From CAVVEQ01 sp963747315 (GTDB lineage: Bacteria; Chloroflexota; Anaerolineae; Anaerolineales; Anaerolineaceae), in assembly GCA_963747315.1 (NCBI GenBank), contig CAVVEQ010000007.1:62001-126000 (forward strand): a stretch of 64,000 nt of DNA, in the 5' to 3' direction. The notes under the pieces are model-generated. The model was given only the letters and a program-made list of their open reading frames with translations, was not told the origin of the DNA and did not search any database. The stretch's first letter is position 1. The number at the start of each line of letters is the position of its first letter. Shown here in pieces: positions 16,393 to 26,118 of the stretch. Made by a program: the position numbers and the translations under genes.

Positions 16393-17124
16393 ATGGAAAA
16401 ATCATTCAATACACTCGGGATTCAAAAGCTTTTAGGGTTCCCTTTTCAGGATAAGAAAGGGGTTTCTAAGTTCCTGATCGCAGCGCTGTTCCTGATCTTC
16501 AGCGGCTTCGTTGTTCCTGCCCTGTTCCTGATCGGGTGGTTCATGCGCATCGCCAAGAACGTGATGGTGACGAAAACCCTGGGCGATCTACCGGAATGGG
16601 ATGAGTGGGGTCACATGATCCTGGATGGACTTAAGTTGGTCGCGGTCGTGTTGATCTACTATCTGCCAGCGATGGTTCTGTTTCCCATCAGCCTGGCGCT
16701 GGGATTCATCCCCGTGGTTGGATGGATCAGCGGCGGGATTCTTTCCTGGTTAACCTATCTCGTCACCGTGGCCCTGACCATTTTCGTGATCCCCGCGATC
16801 CTGAACATGATCGACAAGGGCAACTTTGGGGCAGCCTTCCACTTCAAAGAATGGTGGGAGAATTTCAAAGTCAACTTCGCCGGATACCTGGTGGTTTACC
16901 TGATCGTTGCGGGAGTCTACGCGCTGCTGGCTTTGATCCTTGGGGTTGTGTTCTCCACTGTGATCCTGCTCTGCCTGGTTCCCGTGGTCATCGTCCTCGT
17001 TGTGCTTTATATCGGGATGATCAGCTACGCTGTGCTGGGGCAGGTTTGGGTGGAAGGTCAGGAAAAACTGGCTGCCGCGCAGGTCTCTACTGTGCCTGCC
17101 AAGAAGGCTGTTGTCAAGAAATAG
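16393..17124 (+). CDS. DUF4013 membrane protein
   Basis: 243 residues with about five hydrophobic segments (28-52, 78-105, 108-135, 162-185, 190-220). The segment TLGDLPEWDEWGHMILDGLK, following an N-terminal helix, is typical of DUF4013 proteins of Chloroflexi and archaea, whose function is unknown. The start follows TTGGAGGTAAAA, and TATAAT at 16370-16375 is a plausible -10 box. The C-terminus is short and lysine-rich. The next gene begins 20 bp later on the same strand. Confidence 0.8.
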   Translation: MEKSFNTLGIQKLLGFPFQDKKGVSKFLIAALFLIFSGFVVPALFLIGWFMRIAKNVMVTKTLGDLPEWDEWGHMILDGLKLVAVVLIYYLPAMVLFPISLALGFIPVVGWISGGILSWLTYLVTVALTIFVIPAILNMIDKGNFGAAFHFKEWWENFKVNFAGYLVVYLIVAGVYALLALILGVVFSTVILLCLVPVVIVLVVLYIGMISYAVLGQVWVEGQEKLAAAQVSTVPAKKAVVKK

Positions 17125-17144
17125 CATTCGAAACTGGTTCCCTA

Positions 17145-17981
17145 ATGCGGAACCTGAATAAGATCACCCTCCGCTGGCTGGGTGTGGCCGGGATCGAACT
17201 CGGCTGCCCCGGTCAGCGGTTCGTTTTTGACCCCTATTTCACACGCATCTCACCGGGAAGAATGTTGTTTGGGAAAGTCCGCCCCGACCCCGGACTGATC
17301 CGAAAACACCTCCCCCGCGCAGATTCAATCTTCATAACCCACTCGCATTTCGACCATTTGCTGGATGCCGCCGAAGCAGCCCGTCAAACTGGCGCGGTCG
17401 TTTGCGGTTCTCCAAACACCTGCCGCATCCTGCGCGCCGAAGGTCTGCCGGAGAGCCAGATATTGGAATTGCATCCAGGGTCAGTTGTGGATCGGGGCGG
17501 GGTGAAGATTACCGTGCTGGCCGAGCGAACCCATCAATGGGTGGCCGGTTTCGGGATGCAGCCCCTCAAGCGCGAGCTCAAGCCTCCGCTGCGCGCCCGG
17601 GATTATGCCATGGACTTCGGGCTTTCCTTCCTGGTGGAATGTGCCGGGGTGAGGATTCTGACCGAAGACTGCCTGGAACCGGGCGGGGTCGGAAGGGTGG
17701 ATATCCTTTTCACCAGCCCGCTGAATCCCGCGGCGACTGATGAGGCATATCTTGAGAAATTGATCAACTCTTACCATCCCCGCGTGCAGATCCCCATCCA
17801 CTGTGATGATATGTTCTCTCCGCTCTCAAAGCCTACCCGGGGTCAACTTGCTCCCACCGGCAGGGTGTTCCCGCCTCTGGCCAGGTTCGATGGCAACCGC
17901 TACAAGCGCCTGGTCGAAACCCTGCCCGATGCTCCATCCGTCTTTCTGCCGGTGCGGTTGCAGGGAATGCACGCTTGCTGA
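17145..17981 (+). CDS. Metallo-beta-lactamase-fold hydrolase, UlaG-like
   Basis: 278 residues from the ATG at 17145, 20 bp after the DUF4013 gene. It contains the metal-binding motif THSHFDHLLDAAEAA (HxHxDH) and the later ligands in ERTHQW and IPIHCDDMFSPL. The N-terminus TLRWLGVAGIEL is typical of the UlaG/YtnP-like MBL subgroup. The substrate is unknown; relatives cleave phosphodiesters or lactones. The sequence is intact, and the gene is convergent with mrp. Confidence 0.85.
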   Translation: MRNLNKITLRWLGVAGIELGCPGQRFVFDPYFTRISPGRMLFGKVRPDPGLIRKHLPRADSIFITHSHFDHLLDAAEAARQTGAVVCGSPNTCRILRAEGLPESQILELHPGSVVDRGGVKITVLAERTHQWVAGFGMQPLKRELKPPLRARDYAMDFGLSFLVECAGVRILTEDCLEPGGVGRVDILFTSPLNPAATDEAYLEKLINSYHPRVQIPIHCDDMFSPLSKPTRGQLAPTGRVFPPLARFDGNRYKRLVETLPDAPSVFLPVRLQGMHAC

Positions 17982-18003
17982 CATCCTCGCGCAGAAATAA
18001 AAA

Positions 18004-18025
18004 CCAGGCAGGAAAACCTGCCTGG
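18004..18025 (-). terminator. Terminator of mrp
   Basis: Perfect 9-bp stem CCAGGCAGG / CCTGCCTGG with an A4/T4 loop. On the minus strand it is followed by TTTTTATTTC. Confidence 0.85.
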
Positions 18026-18070
18026 AACGAATTAATTGTCGTAATTATTTGAATTGATCGTCTATTTAGG

Positions 18071-19129
18071 TTAATTCTTCGGATTCTTCTCTTTAAGTAG
18101 CGCAGCGACCATTTTTTCCATTTCAGGCTGGACGAAGTCTTCGATGCGCCCGTTATCAGCCGTTTCTGTAAGAGCCGGATCGATCGGCAGCCGGGCGATC
18201 ACTTCTGCCTTGCAAGCGGTAGCCACTTCCTGTGCGTGGCTCGGTCCGAAGATGGCGTGCTCCTTGCCGGTATCCGGGCAGGGATAATAGCTCATGTTCT
18301 CCACCACGCCGATGACGGGGGTATTTAGCTGCTCAAGCATCGAAGCTGCCTTGCGCACCACCATGGCCGAAAGCTGCTGGGGTGTTGTGACCATGATCAC
18401 GCCCGTAACAGGCAGGCTGCGCATCACGGTCAGGGCTGCGTCGGAAGTGCCGGGCGGCATATCCACCACCAGGTAATCCAGTTTGCCCCAGAGAACATCC
18501 GTCCAGAACTGGGTGATGGCGCCGGAGATCATCGGTCCGCGCCAGATGACCGCGGCATTCTCATCCTCAACCAGCAGGTTGATGGATATGGCCTTAATGC
18601 CCAATCCGGTTACCACCGGCAGGATGCCCTGCTCGCTGGAGCGGATCCCCCCGGCGGGAAGCCCGAAGAGCTTGGGGATGCTCGGCCCGGTGATATCAGC
18701 ATCCAAAACGCCCACCCGCTGGCAATTGCGAGCCAGGCTGGCAGCCAAGAGCGCCGCGACAGAGGATTTCCCCACGCCTCCCTTGCCGCTCATCACCGCG
18801 ATGACGTTCTCCACGTGATTGAACTGGTTCAGTTTGGGCAGGTTCTGGCCGCTTTTCCCCAGCACCTTGGCCCGTTCCTCGTCCGACATCGCCCCCATGT
18901 GGATTTCCACATCGCTCACGCCTGGCAGCGCCTTCACCGCCATGGCGGCGTCGTTGCGGATCTTCTCGCGTAGCGGGCAGGAGGGGATGGTCAGCGCAAT
19001 GGTAAAAGATACTTTTCCGTTGGTATCAACTTTTAGGTCCTTGATCATCTGCAGATCGACGATGCTGCGCCCCAGTTCGGGGTCCATCACCGTATTGAGT
19101 GCGTTCATCACTTCTTGTTCAGTGGGCAT
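18071..19129 (-). CDS. mrp: Mrp/ApbC iron-sulfur cluster carrier ATPase
   Basis: 352 residues from the ATG at 19127-19129, chosen for GGAG 6 nt upstream over an in-frame TTG at 19141. The N-terminal MIP18/DUF59 domain (about 1-80, MDPELGRSIVDLQMIKDL) is followed by a P-loop NTPase with the deviant Walker A GKGGVGKSSVAA and VVDMPPGTSDA. It carries and delivers Fe-S clusters. In the C-terminal region the usual CxxC reads ENMSYYPCPDTGKEH, with only one cysteine, a variant found in part of the family. It is monocistronic with its own terminator. Confidence 0.93.
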   Translation of the reverse strand: MPTEQEVMNALNTVMDPELGRSIVDLQMIKDLKVDTNGKVSFTIALTIPSCPLREKIRNDAAMAVKALPGVSDVEIHMGAMSDEERAKVLGKSGQNLPKLNQFNHVENVIAVMSGKGGVGKSSVAALLAASLARNCQRVGVLDADITGPSIPKLFGLPAGGIRSSEQGILPVVTGLGIKAISINLLVEDENAAVIWRGPMISGAITQFWTDVLWGKLDYLVVDMPPGTSDAALTVMRSLPVTGVIMVTTPQQLSAMVVRKAASMLEQLNTPVIGVVENMSYYPCPDTGKEHAIFGPSHAQEVATACKAEVIARLPIDPALTETADNGRIEDFVQPEMEKMVAALLKEKNPKN

Positions 19130-19220
19130 GCCTGGCTCCAATATCAGGATAAATTTTGTCCTATTTTACCACTGGCAGGCTCAGATTCATTATTCAGAGT
19201 CTGTACTCCTTTAGTGCCTA

Positions 19221-19248
19221 TTGACATTCATGGAATATGCAGTATGAT
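19221..19248 (+). promoter_or_regulatory. Promoter of the giant beta-helix gene
   Basis: TTGACA (19221-19226), 16-bp spacer, TATGAT (19243-19248). The ATG is at 19333, giving a 5' leader of about 75 nt that ends in AAGGAG. Confidence 0.7.
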
Positions 19249-19332
19249 GATTATTAGGACTATTTTTATCTTATTTATCATTAATAAATATTGTCCTGTC
19301 AATGATTGGTTGCAACTATCAAGGAGATAACC

Positions 19333-22300
19333 ATGAATCAAAATACCTTTCGTATTCGTTTACTCGGTGCCATGGGTTTGGCAATTGTGGGGGCATTTTT
19401 TCTTTTAACCGGGCAAGTGTATGCCCAGGATGAACCGATTCCAGGTTCCGAACCCGTGCTTGTCAGCGAACAGCCCCAGGCAGTTGAGCCTGCTGCTGAG
19501 CCACCCGCAGAGCCGCCTGTGGTCATTGGGAATAGTGAAACAGTGGTGATCCCCGATTCGTCCGACGAACCGCAAATTGAGCCTTTAACTATTTTGCAGG
19601 ATGTTTCTGTTGAAGTAACGCAACCTCAAGAAGAACCAGTCCTTGTCGATGAGACCGGGGAGCCACTTTCCCTGGCCAGCAGGGCTGCCGCAGAGGCGGA
19701 CCCGTATTTTGCCTGCGCCAATGACAGCGTGGATGGCATCGTGGATGGGATCTGCCAGTATTTCGGATTATCGGGTATCCAGGATGCGATCGCTGATTTC
19801 AGCACCCGGCTGGGCAGCGGAAACATTTTTATCGAAGACGCCAGCCTGGCCACAGATTATTCCGGGGCGGTTGTGATTAATGGAATCCCAGGGTTGACCG
19901 GGTTGGTCGGGGTCAGCACACTCACTTCCTCGCCCAGCAGCCTGATCACTCTCAATGGTTCCATTAATGTAAGTAATCAACTTTCGGGATTCACCTTATC
20001 CGGGCTTACTGTTTCTGGCGATCAGGCCGGCGCGCTGGTGGATTTTTCCTGGAATACCGGGCAGTTGACCCTCCATGACCTGGTAATAAATAACACACAT
20101 GCGAATGGGGATGCGCTTTCTGTTTTTGCTCATACCGGAAATGTCAGCCTCAACGAAGTAAAAGCGGACCTAAACGGGGATGAAGGCGCCGATATTGCGG
20201 CATTCGGTAACGTGGCAATCACCAATTCCTCGTTTGATTCGAACAGCGGTAACGAAGCACTCTTGATCGACTCTGGCGGGAGTGTTACCCTGAATGGCGT
20301 CTCCGCCAGCAATAACAATGCGGGAGATGGCGCAAATATTTTTACGGTCAAGGGTGTCACCGTCCGCAATAGTGTGTTTACGTATAACCACGACGGGATA
20401 ATTAGCAACTTAATTGGCGATGGTTTGGTGATTCTCCCGGGCAGCAAAGGCGCAATCCTGATCGAGAATAGCGATTTTAGCAACAACCAGGAAACCGGTT
20501 TATTGGTTAATGTAGATGGCAGCGTGGCGCTGAAGAATCTCCAAATTTCATACAACCAGTATAACGGTGCCTGGATCGATAATTGCGGATCCTATGCTCC
20601 CTGCTCGTTTTCAGCCAGCCCTGTAACCCTAAATAATGTGTCGATAATTGGAAGCAGGCGACCTCTATTCGTGTTTTCAAATGGGAACATCAACCTGACG
20701 GGGGTAACTACCTGGTATGCCAGTACTGATCACAACGCTGAACTAAGGAATGAATACGCCACCGCCCCTCGAACGGTTAGTGTGACGAACAGCGATTTTA
20801 GTTATGGGAATGGTGGATCAGGGCTCTTTATCATCTCTCGCGGAGCGGTTTCGTTGAACAAGGTTACTTCCACAAACTCCACCAACGGAAATGGCGTTTT
20901 TATAGATAACAGAAGCGGCACAGCCGGGGTGACCCTCATAAATACCCTGGGAAACAGCAAAATGGATAGTAATAACTTTGATGGGCTGTGGATCCTGTCT
21001 GACGGAGCAATTTCCGTGACCGGGGTGGATGCAGCCAATAACGGTGGTCATAATATTAACCTGGATACATCTTCTGGAAGCGGTTCGGTTTCCCTGGCCT
21101 CAACGATTTCCAATGGCAGCCAGACCACGGACGGGATCCAAATTATCTCGGGAGGGGCGATCACCCTGAAAAATGTCGAGTCGAGCTCAAACAATTTTGG
21201 GAGAGGTGCGCTCCTGGATAATTCCCTTGCCGCTTCACCTTCAGGCGTCACGGTCAACTCCAGCACCTTTTCATATAATTTTGGTGCCGGGCTTGAAGTA
21301 AGCACCCGGGGGAGCGTGGTGATCAATGGGATCACGGCAAACAGCAACGCCAACACCAGCGACGGCGCTTTAATAACGACCACCGCCGGGTCTGGAAATG
21401 TTTCCGTCACCAACGGTGTCTTCAATATCAACACCCAAAACGGTCTTAAGATCGACACATTGGGAACGATCACCTTATCCAAAATTACCGCGAATTACAA
21501 TGCCCTGGCAGGAGTGGACCTCCTGGGCAATAAACCCATCACGATCACCGGGATGGATGTAAGCTATAACGTGATCCAGGGATTAAAAGTTGTTTCAAAC
21601 GGAGCAGTGAAAATCACCGACCTGACAGCCAAACAAATGTCTGGGGGGACAAACGCGGTGTATATTGAAACCGCGGGCAGTGTCACCCTGGCTGCTACGG
21701 GGTCGTTCATCAACAGCATCAACAATAATTACAACAACGGATTGACGATCCTCTCGGGAGGAGCGATTTCATTGAAGAACCTGACCGCTGACTGGAATGC
21801 AAATGGCTATGGAGCCAACCTTGATAACAGTTCCTCCTCGGCAAGCGTGACCATCATCAACGGCGATTTTAATCACAATCACACTTACGGGTTACAGGTT
21901 GTTTCCAATGGTGCGATCACCGGATCAAACATCCACGCGAACGATAACCAGACAAAGGGCGCTTCGCTGATGATTCCGCTCGGTTCTGGCGGAGTAACCA
22001 TCAATGGTGGCACAGCGCTCGCGCCAAATTCATTTACCAATAATCCCCAGGGCGGTCTTGAAATTCAATCCAACGGTTCAATTGCTTTGGTAAATATCAC
22101 CGCAAACTACAATAATTTCGCGCCTGGAACGGGGTATGGGGTTTCGGTTTTGACAACCCTTGGAAATATCACCATGACCAACATCACCGCCAATGGCAAT
22201 GGAGCCAACGGTGTGACCGCCGCATCCTTGAACGGAACCCTCGCTCTGACCAACGGGGTCACGAATGGAAATAATACCTACGGCACTCTCCTTGATAATT

Positions 22301-24060
22301 CTTTAAGTCCGGGCGCGAAATCGGTCACGGTGAAATCCTTGACCTCCAACGCAACCCAGGTGTATGAGGGGCTTTATATAAACTCTACCGGAAATGTGCT
22401 AATCACCTCGATCCAGGTCATTAACTCGGTGAATTCTGGGGGTGTTTACATCGATAACCGGTTTGGGTCAGCCGCATCCAGCATCACCATCAATTCACCT
22501 GTACCTGGGGGGAGCAGCCTCATTAACAACCATGGCAGAGGCGTATTACTTTATTCCGACGGACCGATAACAATATCTAACTTGCGGGTGGAAGCAAATT
22601 ATATTAATGGCATCCAGGCTGAAAATCAAACCGGAACTGGCGGAATCTCCCTCACCAAGGTCAGTATTGACTCCAACCGGAGTTATGGCCTAATCGCTCA
22701 CAGCACCGGCATAATTTCGCTCTCTTCGGTGACGTCTCTAAATAATGGGAATATTGCTTTGTTAGGGTGGGGCGCGTACCTTGATAATGGGTTTGGTGCG
22801 GGAAAAATCACTGTTACAGGTGGCAATTTCAGTTCGAATTACAATTCCGGATTGTACGCCACCTCAAACGGGCCGATCGTCCTGACCAATGTCATCGCGG
22901 AGAGTAATTTTAATGGCCGCGGTTTCGACCTGGCCAGCCCGGCTTCCATCAGCATCCTTTCCACCGGGGGATTCCAGAACCTGGCCAAATCCAATCGAAA
23001 TGAGAACGTGTGGATCGTTTCCGGCGGGGATGTGGTGGTTCAAAACTTGAAAGCCCAATACAACACCTCCGGACACGGGATCATGTTGGATAACACAAGC
23101 GGATCAGGCAAGGTCACCGTCAGTGGTGTCTATGTTGATGGTAACAAATCCAACGGCCTTGATATTTATTCCAATGGCGCGGTCTCGATCATTAACACCA
23201 CTGCTTACCAGAATAATGGTATTTCCAGCACAGGTATATACCTGATAAATTCCGGTGGAACCGGCACTGTGAGCCTGGTCAATGTCACCTCTACCTTCAA
23301 TTCGTTTTCAGGATTGATGATCCAAACCTCCGGGAATACTGCTTTGGATAAGGTCAATATCTTGTCCAATAGCATCACCGGCGCACAGATAAACATAGGA
23401 AATATGTCCTCAACTTTAACCATCTCCCGCAGCAAATTTGACGGCAACCATGGTGGCGGCCTGAATGCACAGTTGGGCGGGAATGTCGTCCTGAACAACG
23501 TCTCCGCTTCGAATAACTCAACCGCAGGTTTTAGGGGGATGTTTATCAACAATAGCGCTGGTTCTGGTACGGTTACCATTCTATCCACGTACGGTGGCAA
23601 TGTTTTCAATAATAATGGCGAAAACGGATTGTATGTTTTTTCGACCGGGGTTTTTAAAGGCAGCAATATCACCGCAAATGAAAACAGCTTCCGTGGTTTG
23701 GAAGTTTACAACCAGATCGGGACCGGGGGGATCACCATCACTGGCGGGAATTTCAACCGCAACAGCCGTTCTGGCATCTATTTAACGACCTCCGGGGATG
23801 TTTTGATCAGCGGCGTATCGGTCATAGGGAACGGTTTTGGTGATGATGTTCCCGGTATCTATGTGACCAATGGCGGAAATATCACCCTTTCCAACAGTGT
23901 TACGACCGGTAATGGCGCTGAAGGCCTCTATGCCGTATCCGGCAGCCCCGCGACGATTTTGATCTACAAATCGTTGTTCTTCGGCAACAACCGTTATAGT
24001 CCGTACGTTCCGACTCCCAATATCACCGCCCTGAATGGCACCCTGACCATCGTCCGCTAA
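19333..24060 (+). CDS. Giant secreted right-handed beta-helix repeat protein
   Basis: 1575 residues from the ATG at 19333 (AAGGAG 7 nt upstream). A signal peptide (about 1-32, ending GQVYAQ) is followed by a Pro/Glu-rich linker (33-110) and a small domain (DPYFACANDSVDGIVDGICQ, two cysteines). The remaining 1400 residues are degenerate parallel beta-helix repeats. A recurring unit of roughly 40-60 residues reads like SNGAITLSNVTANNN-G-GA-LDN followed by SGSVTI. Asn, Ser, Thr and Gly dominate and Cys is nearly absent. There is no visible C-terminal anchor, sortase signal or membrane segment. It is probably a surface adhesin or sheath protein, or a polysaccharide-active helix; no catalytic motif is seen. 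It has its own promoter and terminator and is undamaged despite 4.7 kb length. Confidence 0.88.
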   Translation: MNQNTFRIRLLGAMGLAIVGAFFLLTGQVYAQDEPIPGSEPVLVSEQPQAVEPAAEPPAEPPVVIGNSETVVIPDSSDEPQIEPLTILQDVSVEVTQPQEEPVLVDETGEPLSLASRAAAEADPYFACANDSVDGIVDGICQYFGLSGIQDAIADFSTRLGSGNIFIEDASLATDYSGAVVINGIPGLTGLVGVSTLTSSPSSLITLNGSINVSNQLSGFTLSGLTVSGDQAGALVDFSWNTGQLTLHDLVINNTHANGDALSVFAHTGNVSLNEVKADLNGDEGADIAAFGNVAITNSSFDSNSGNEALLIDSGGSVTLNGVSASNNNAGDGANIFTVKGVTVRNSVFTYNHDGIISNLIGDGLVILPGSKGAILIENSDFSNNQETGLLVNVDGSVALKNLQISYNQYNGAWIDNCGSYAPCSFSASPVTLNNVSIIGSRRPLFVFSNGNINLTGVTTWYASTDHNAELRNEYATAPRTVSVTNSDFSYGNGGSGLFIISRGAVSLNKVTSTNSTNGNGVFIDNRSGTAGVTLINTLGNSKMDSNNFDGLWILSDGAISVTGVDAANNGGHNINLDTSSGSGSVSLASTISNGSQTTDGIQIISGGAITLKNVESSSNNFGRGALLDNSLAASPSGVTVNSSTFSYNFGAGLEVSTRGSVVINGITANSNANTSDGALITTTAGSGNVSVTNGVFNINTQNGLKIDTLGTITLSKITANYNALAGVDLLGNKPITITGMDVSYNVIQGLKVVSNGAVKITDLTAKQMSGGTNAVYIETAGSVTLAATGSFINSINNNYNNGLTILSGGAISLKNLTADWNANGYGANLDNSSSSASVTIINGDFNHNHTYGLQVVSNGAITGSNIHANDNQTKGASLMIPLGSGGVTINGGTALAPNSFTNNPQGGLEIQSNGSIALVNITANYNNFAPGTGYGVSVLTTLGNITMTNITANGNGANGVTAASLNGTLALTNGVTNGNNTYGTLLDNSLSPGAKSVTVKSLTSNATQVYEGLYINSTGNVLITSIQVINSVNSGGVYIDNRFGSAASSITINSPVPGGSSLINNHGRGVLLYSDGPITISNLRVEANYINGIQAENQTGTGGISLTKVSIDSNRSYGLIAHSTGIISLSSVTSLNNGNIALLGWGAYLDNGFGAGKITVTGGNFSSNYNSGLYATSNGPIVLTNVIAESNFNGRGFDLASPASISILSTGGFQNLAKSNRNENVWIVSGGDVVVQNLKAQYNTSGHGIMLDNTSGSGKVTVSGVYVDGNKSNGLDIYSNGAVSIINTTAYQNNGISSTGIYLINSGGTGTVSLVNVTSTFNSFSGLMIQTSGNTALDKVNILSNSITGAQINIGNMSSTLTISRSKFDGNHGGGLNAQLGGNVVLNNVSASNNSTAGFRGMFINNSAGSGTVTILSTYGGNVFNNNGENGLYVFSTGVFKGSNITANENSFRGLEVYNQIGTGGITITGGNFNRNSRSGIYLTTSGDVLISGVSVIGNGFGDDVPGIYVTNGGNITLSNSVTTGNGAEGLYAVSGSPATILIYKSLFFGNNRYSPYVPTPNITALNGTLTIVR

Positions 24061-24080
24061 TTCAAAGCCTTTTCAGTCAA

Positions 24081-24107
24081 CCTCCCCTTTTCAGGGGAGG
24101 TTTTTTT
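24081..24107 (+). terminator. Terminator of the beta-helix gene
   Basis: CCTCCCCT / AGGGGAGG stem with a TTTC loop, followed by seven T. Confidence 0.88.
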
Positions 24108-24139
24108 CTGGCTATAATAAAGTTCAAATAGGAGGCACT

Positions 24140-25200
24140 ATGAACAAACCCTCTCAACACAGGATCACCACACCCGGTCCTCTGCTCAACCCGAATGGCA
24201 GCCTGGCGCAGGCGGGCTGGTGCCCGCAGCCGCTGCTGGATTGCAACCTGGAAGCCGCTCGAAGCGAGGGCACCCCGCGCTTCTGGCAGCCCATGCGCAT
24301 CAAGCGCTGGGATTACTACGGCATCACCACGCCCACCCATTTCTTCTCCTTCACCGTCAGCCACGTGGGTTACCTGGCATCCATCTTTGCCTATGTGCTG
24401 GAGTTTGAATACCGGCAAATACACCGAAAAGACCCTGACCCTGCCCTTTTCACGCAAAGGTGAGCCTGCCGCGCAACAGCACCGAGGGGATCAGTTCTGT
24501 TTGATGACGGCAAGGTGCGCCTGGAATTCAGCGTGCTGACCGGCAGGCGGGAGATCAAGGTGAACTGGCCAGACTTTCGCGAGTGGCAAGTCCCTGAAAG
24601 CTGAGGCTGCCTTTGCCTGCCCCCCGGAGCAGGAATCCATGGTCATCACCATCCCCATCCAGGGCAACCGTTTCTATTACAACCGCAAGACCAACTGCAT
24701 GCCCGCCACCGGTTGGGTGGAATCAGGCAGGAATTCGATACGATCTGGATCCGAAGACCTGCCTGGGGAACCTGGACTGGGGCAGGGGCATCTGGGAGTA
24801 TAAATCCTTCTGGGTATGGGCTTCCGCCAGCGGCTTCACTCCCGGATCACAAACACACGCTCGGATTGAACCTGGGCTTCGGTTTCGGGAATACCCGCGC
24901 AGCCACCGAGAACTGCTTCATCCTGGATGGCAAGAGTCCATAAACTGGGTGAAGTGGATTTCACCTACTCCAACCAGAACTTCATGACACCCTGGACGAT
25001 GAAATCGGCGGATAAGCGCATCGACCTCACTTTTACCCCCTTCTTTGACCGGAACTGCCAGGACAGACCTTTCCATTCTGCGCAGCGAGGTGCACCAGAT
25101 GTTCGGGCGCTACAACGGCACGGTGGTGACCGACGATGGCAAGAAACTGGAAATCAGGGACCTGGTCGGCTGGGCAGAGGAACACCAGGCGAAGTGGTAA
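24140..25200 (+). pseudogene. DUF2804 protein, many frameshifts
   Basis: The N-terminus (ATG 24140 after GGAGGCACT) reads ITTPGPLLNPNGSLAQAGWC, then QPLLDCNLEA and RIKRWDYYGITTPTHFFSFT, the opening of DUF2804 proteins (YheF-like, unknown function, lipocalin-like all-beta). The rest is spread over all three frames: TGKYTEKTLTLPF, then VRLEFSVLTGRREIKVNWPD, then PEQESMVITIPIQGNRFYYN, then LGEVDFTYSNQNFMTPWTMK. It ends LEIRDLVGWAEEHQAKW with a stop at 25198-25200. At least five indels are needed to restore about 350 residues. This is a higher density than any other gene here, so real decay is possible in addition to assembly error. Confidence 0.75.
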
Positions 25201-25203
25201 GAA

Positions 25204-25923
25204 ATGATTGAACAATCCCGTGTTGCTGAATTTATGAATGGGTTTTATGGTTTTGGAGATTTAAAAGCTCCTTTATGGTTTGTTGGCATGGAGGAAGGGG
25301 GTGGTAATTCTCAGGAAGAATGTGAAAATCGTATCTTGGCTTGGGAAAAACTTGGTAAACAAAAACTTGTAGACCTGGTTGCATATCATAAATTAATCAA
25401 TATAGACAGATACTTTGTTGAACCAGTAATTTTACAATCAACATGGAATAAAGTGATCAGAGTGATATTGTCAGCAATGGCTTTACCTCATGAAACCGAG
25501 AATGTTAGAGAATATCAACAAAATTACTTAGGCAGAATAGGCGAGAGTACAGAGTTATTGGAACTCATGCCCCTGGCTTCTCGAAATATTAAGGATTGGC
25601 ACTATTCGAGTTGGTTTGAAAATCAGGTTTTATTCTCCCGTGAAATATATCAAAATACTATTACTCCAATAAGGATTGCGGAAATTAGAGATCAAATTGA
25701 TAAACAACATCCTCGAGTGGTAATTTTTTATGGATCCACATACGAAGAATATTGGCAGAAAATTATCAGATCAACCCTTACTCCACATTCATCGATAGAA
25801 TTCAAGTATAACGAAAGAACCGATGTTCTTTACATATCCATGAAGCATCCTGTTGCTACTGGAGTTACAAACCACTATTTTGAACAAATTGGAGAATGGA
25901 TTAGGGAAAACAAATATATTTAA
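25204..25923 (+). CDS. AT-rich hypothetical protein, possibly uracil-DNA-glycosylase-like
   Basis: 239 residues, intact, starting 3 bp after the DUF2804 stop (weak AAGAA upstream). The codons are clearly richer in A and T than the surrounding genes, suggesting recent acquisition. Near the N-terminus GFGDLKAPLWFVGMEEGGGN resembles the first motif region of the uracil-DNA glycosylase superfamily (strand, then a Gly-rich turn). LMPLASRN and later RVVIFYGSTYEEYW could match later strands, and MKHPVATGV has a His-Pro that could be the catalytic-loop position. This similarity is my inference from pattern only. No neighbour indicates a pathway. Confidence 0.5.
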   Translation: MIEQSRVAEFMNGFYGFGDLKAPLWFVGMEEGGGNSQEECENRILAWEKLGKQKLVDLVAYHKLINIDRYFVEPVILQSTWNKVIRVILSAMALPHETENVREYQQNYLGRIGESTELLELMPLASRNIKDWHYSSWFENQVLFSREIYQNTITPIRIAEIRDQIDKQHPRVVIFYGSTYEEYWQKIIRSTLTPHSSIEFKYNERTDVLYISMKHPVATGVTNHYFEQIGEWIRENKYI

Positions 25924-26062
25924 TTTCTGCCGGGATCCTGATGAGAACCCCGGCAGCGTGTAAGTCGGAGACCGGTTTTGTTCCCGACATCCATTTTCCA
26001 ATCTCATATAAAATAAATGCGTGCCACGATTTGAAGGATATCAATTGAGTCGGAGCGGTCGA

Positions 26063-26108
26063 GGGTTGGTTGATGGTGGTCCCACAAACGGCGACCACCC
26101 TACGATAC
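26063..26108. repeat. Short dispersed inverted-repeat element, copy C
   Basis: GGTGGTC and GACCACC form the arms around CCACAAACGG-type sequence, preceded by GGGTTGGTTGAT and followed by CTACGATA. Two related copies lie at 52576 and 53167. The arms differ between copies but stay complementary. Confidence 0.55.
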
Positions 26109-26118
26109 AAAGGTTAAT

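Noticed and set aside
19333..24060. CRISPR-like or tandem DNA repeat in the beta-helix gene
   Set aside because: The repeats are at protein level only; no regular identical DNA units with spacers are present.
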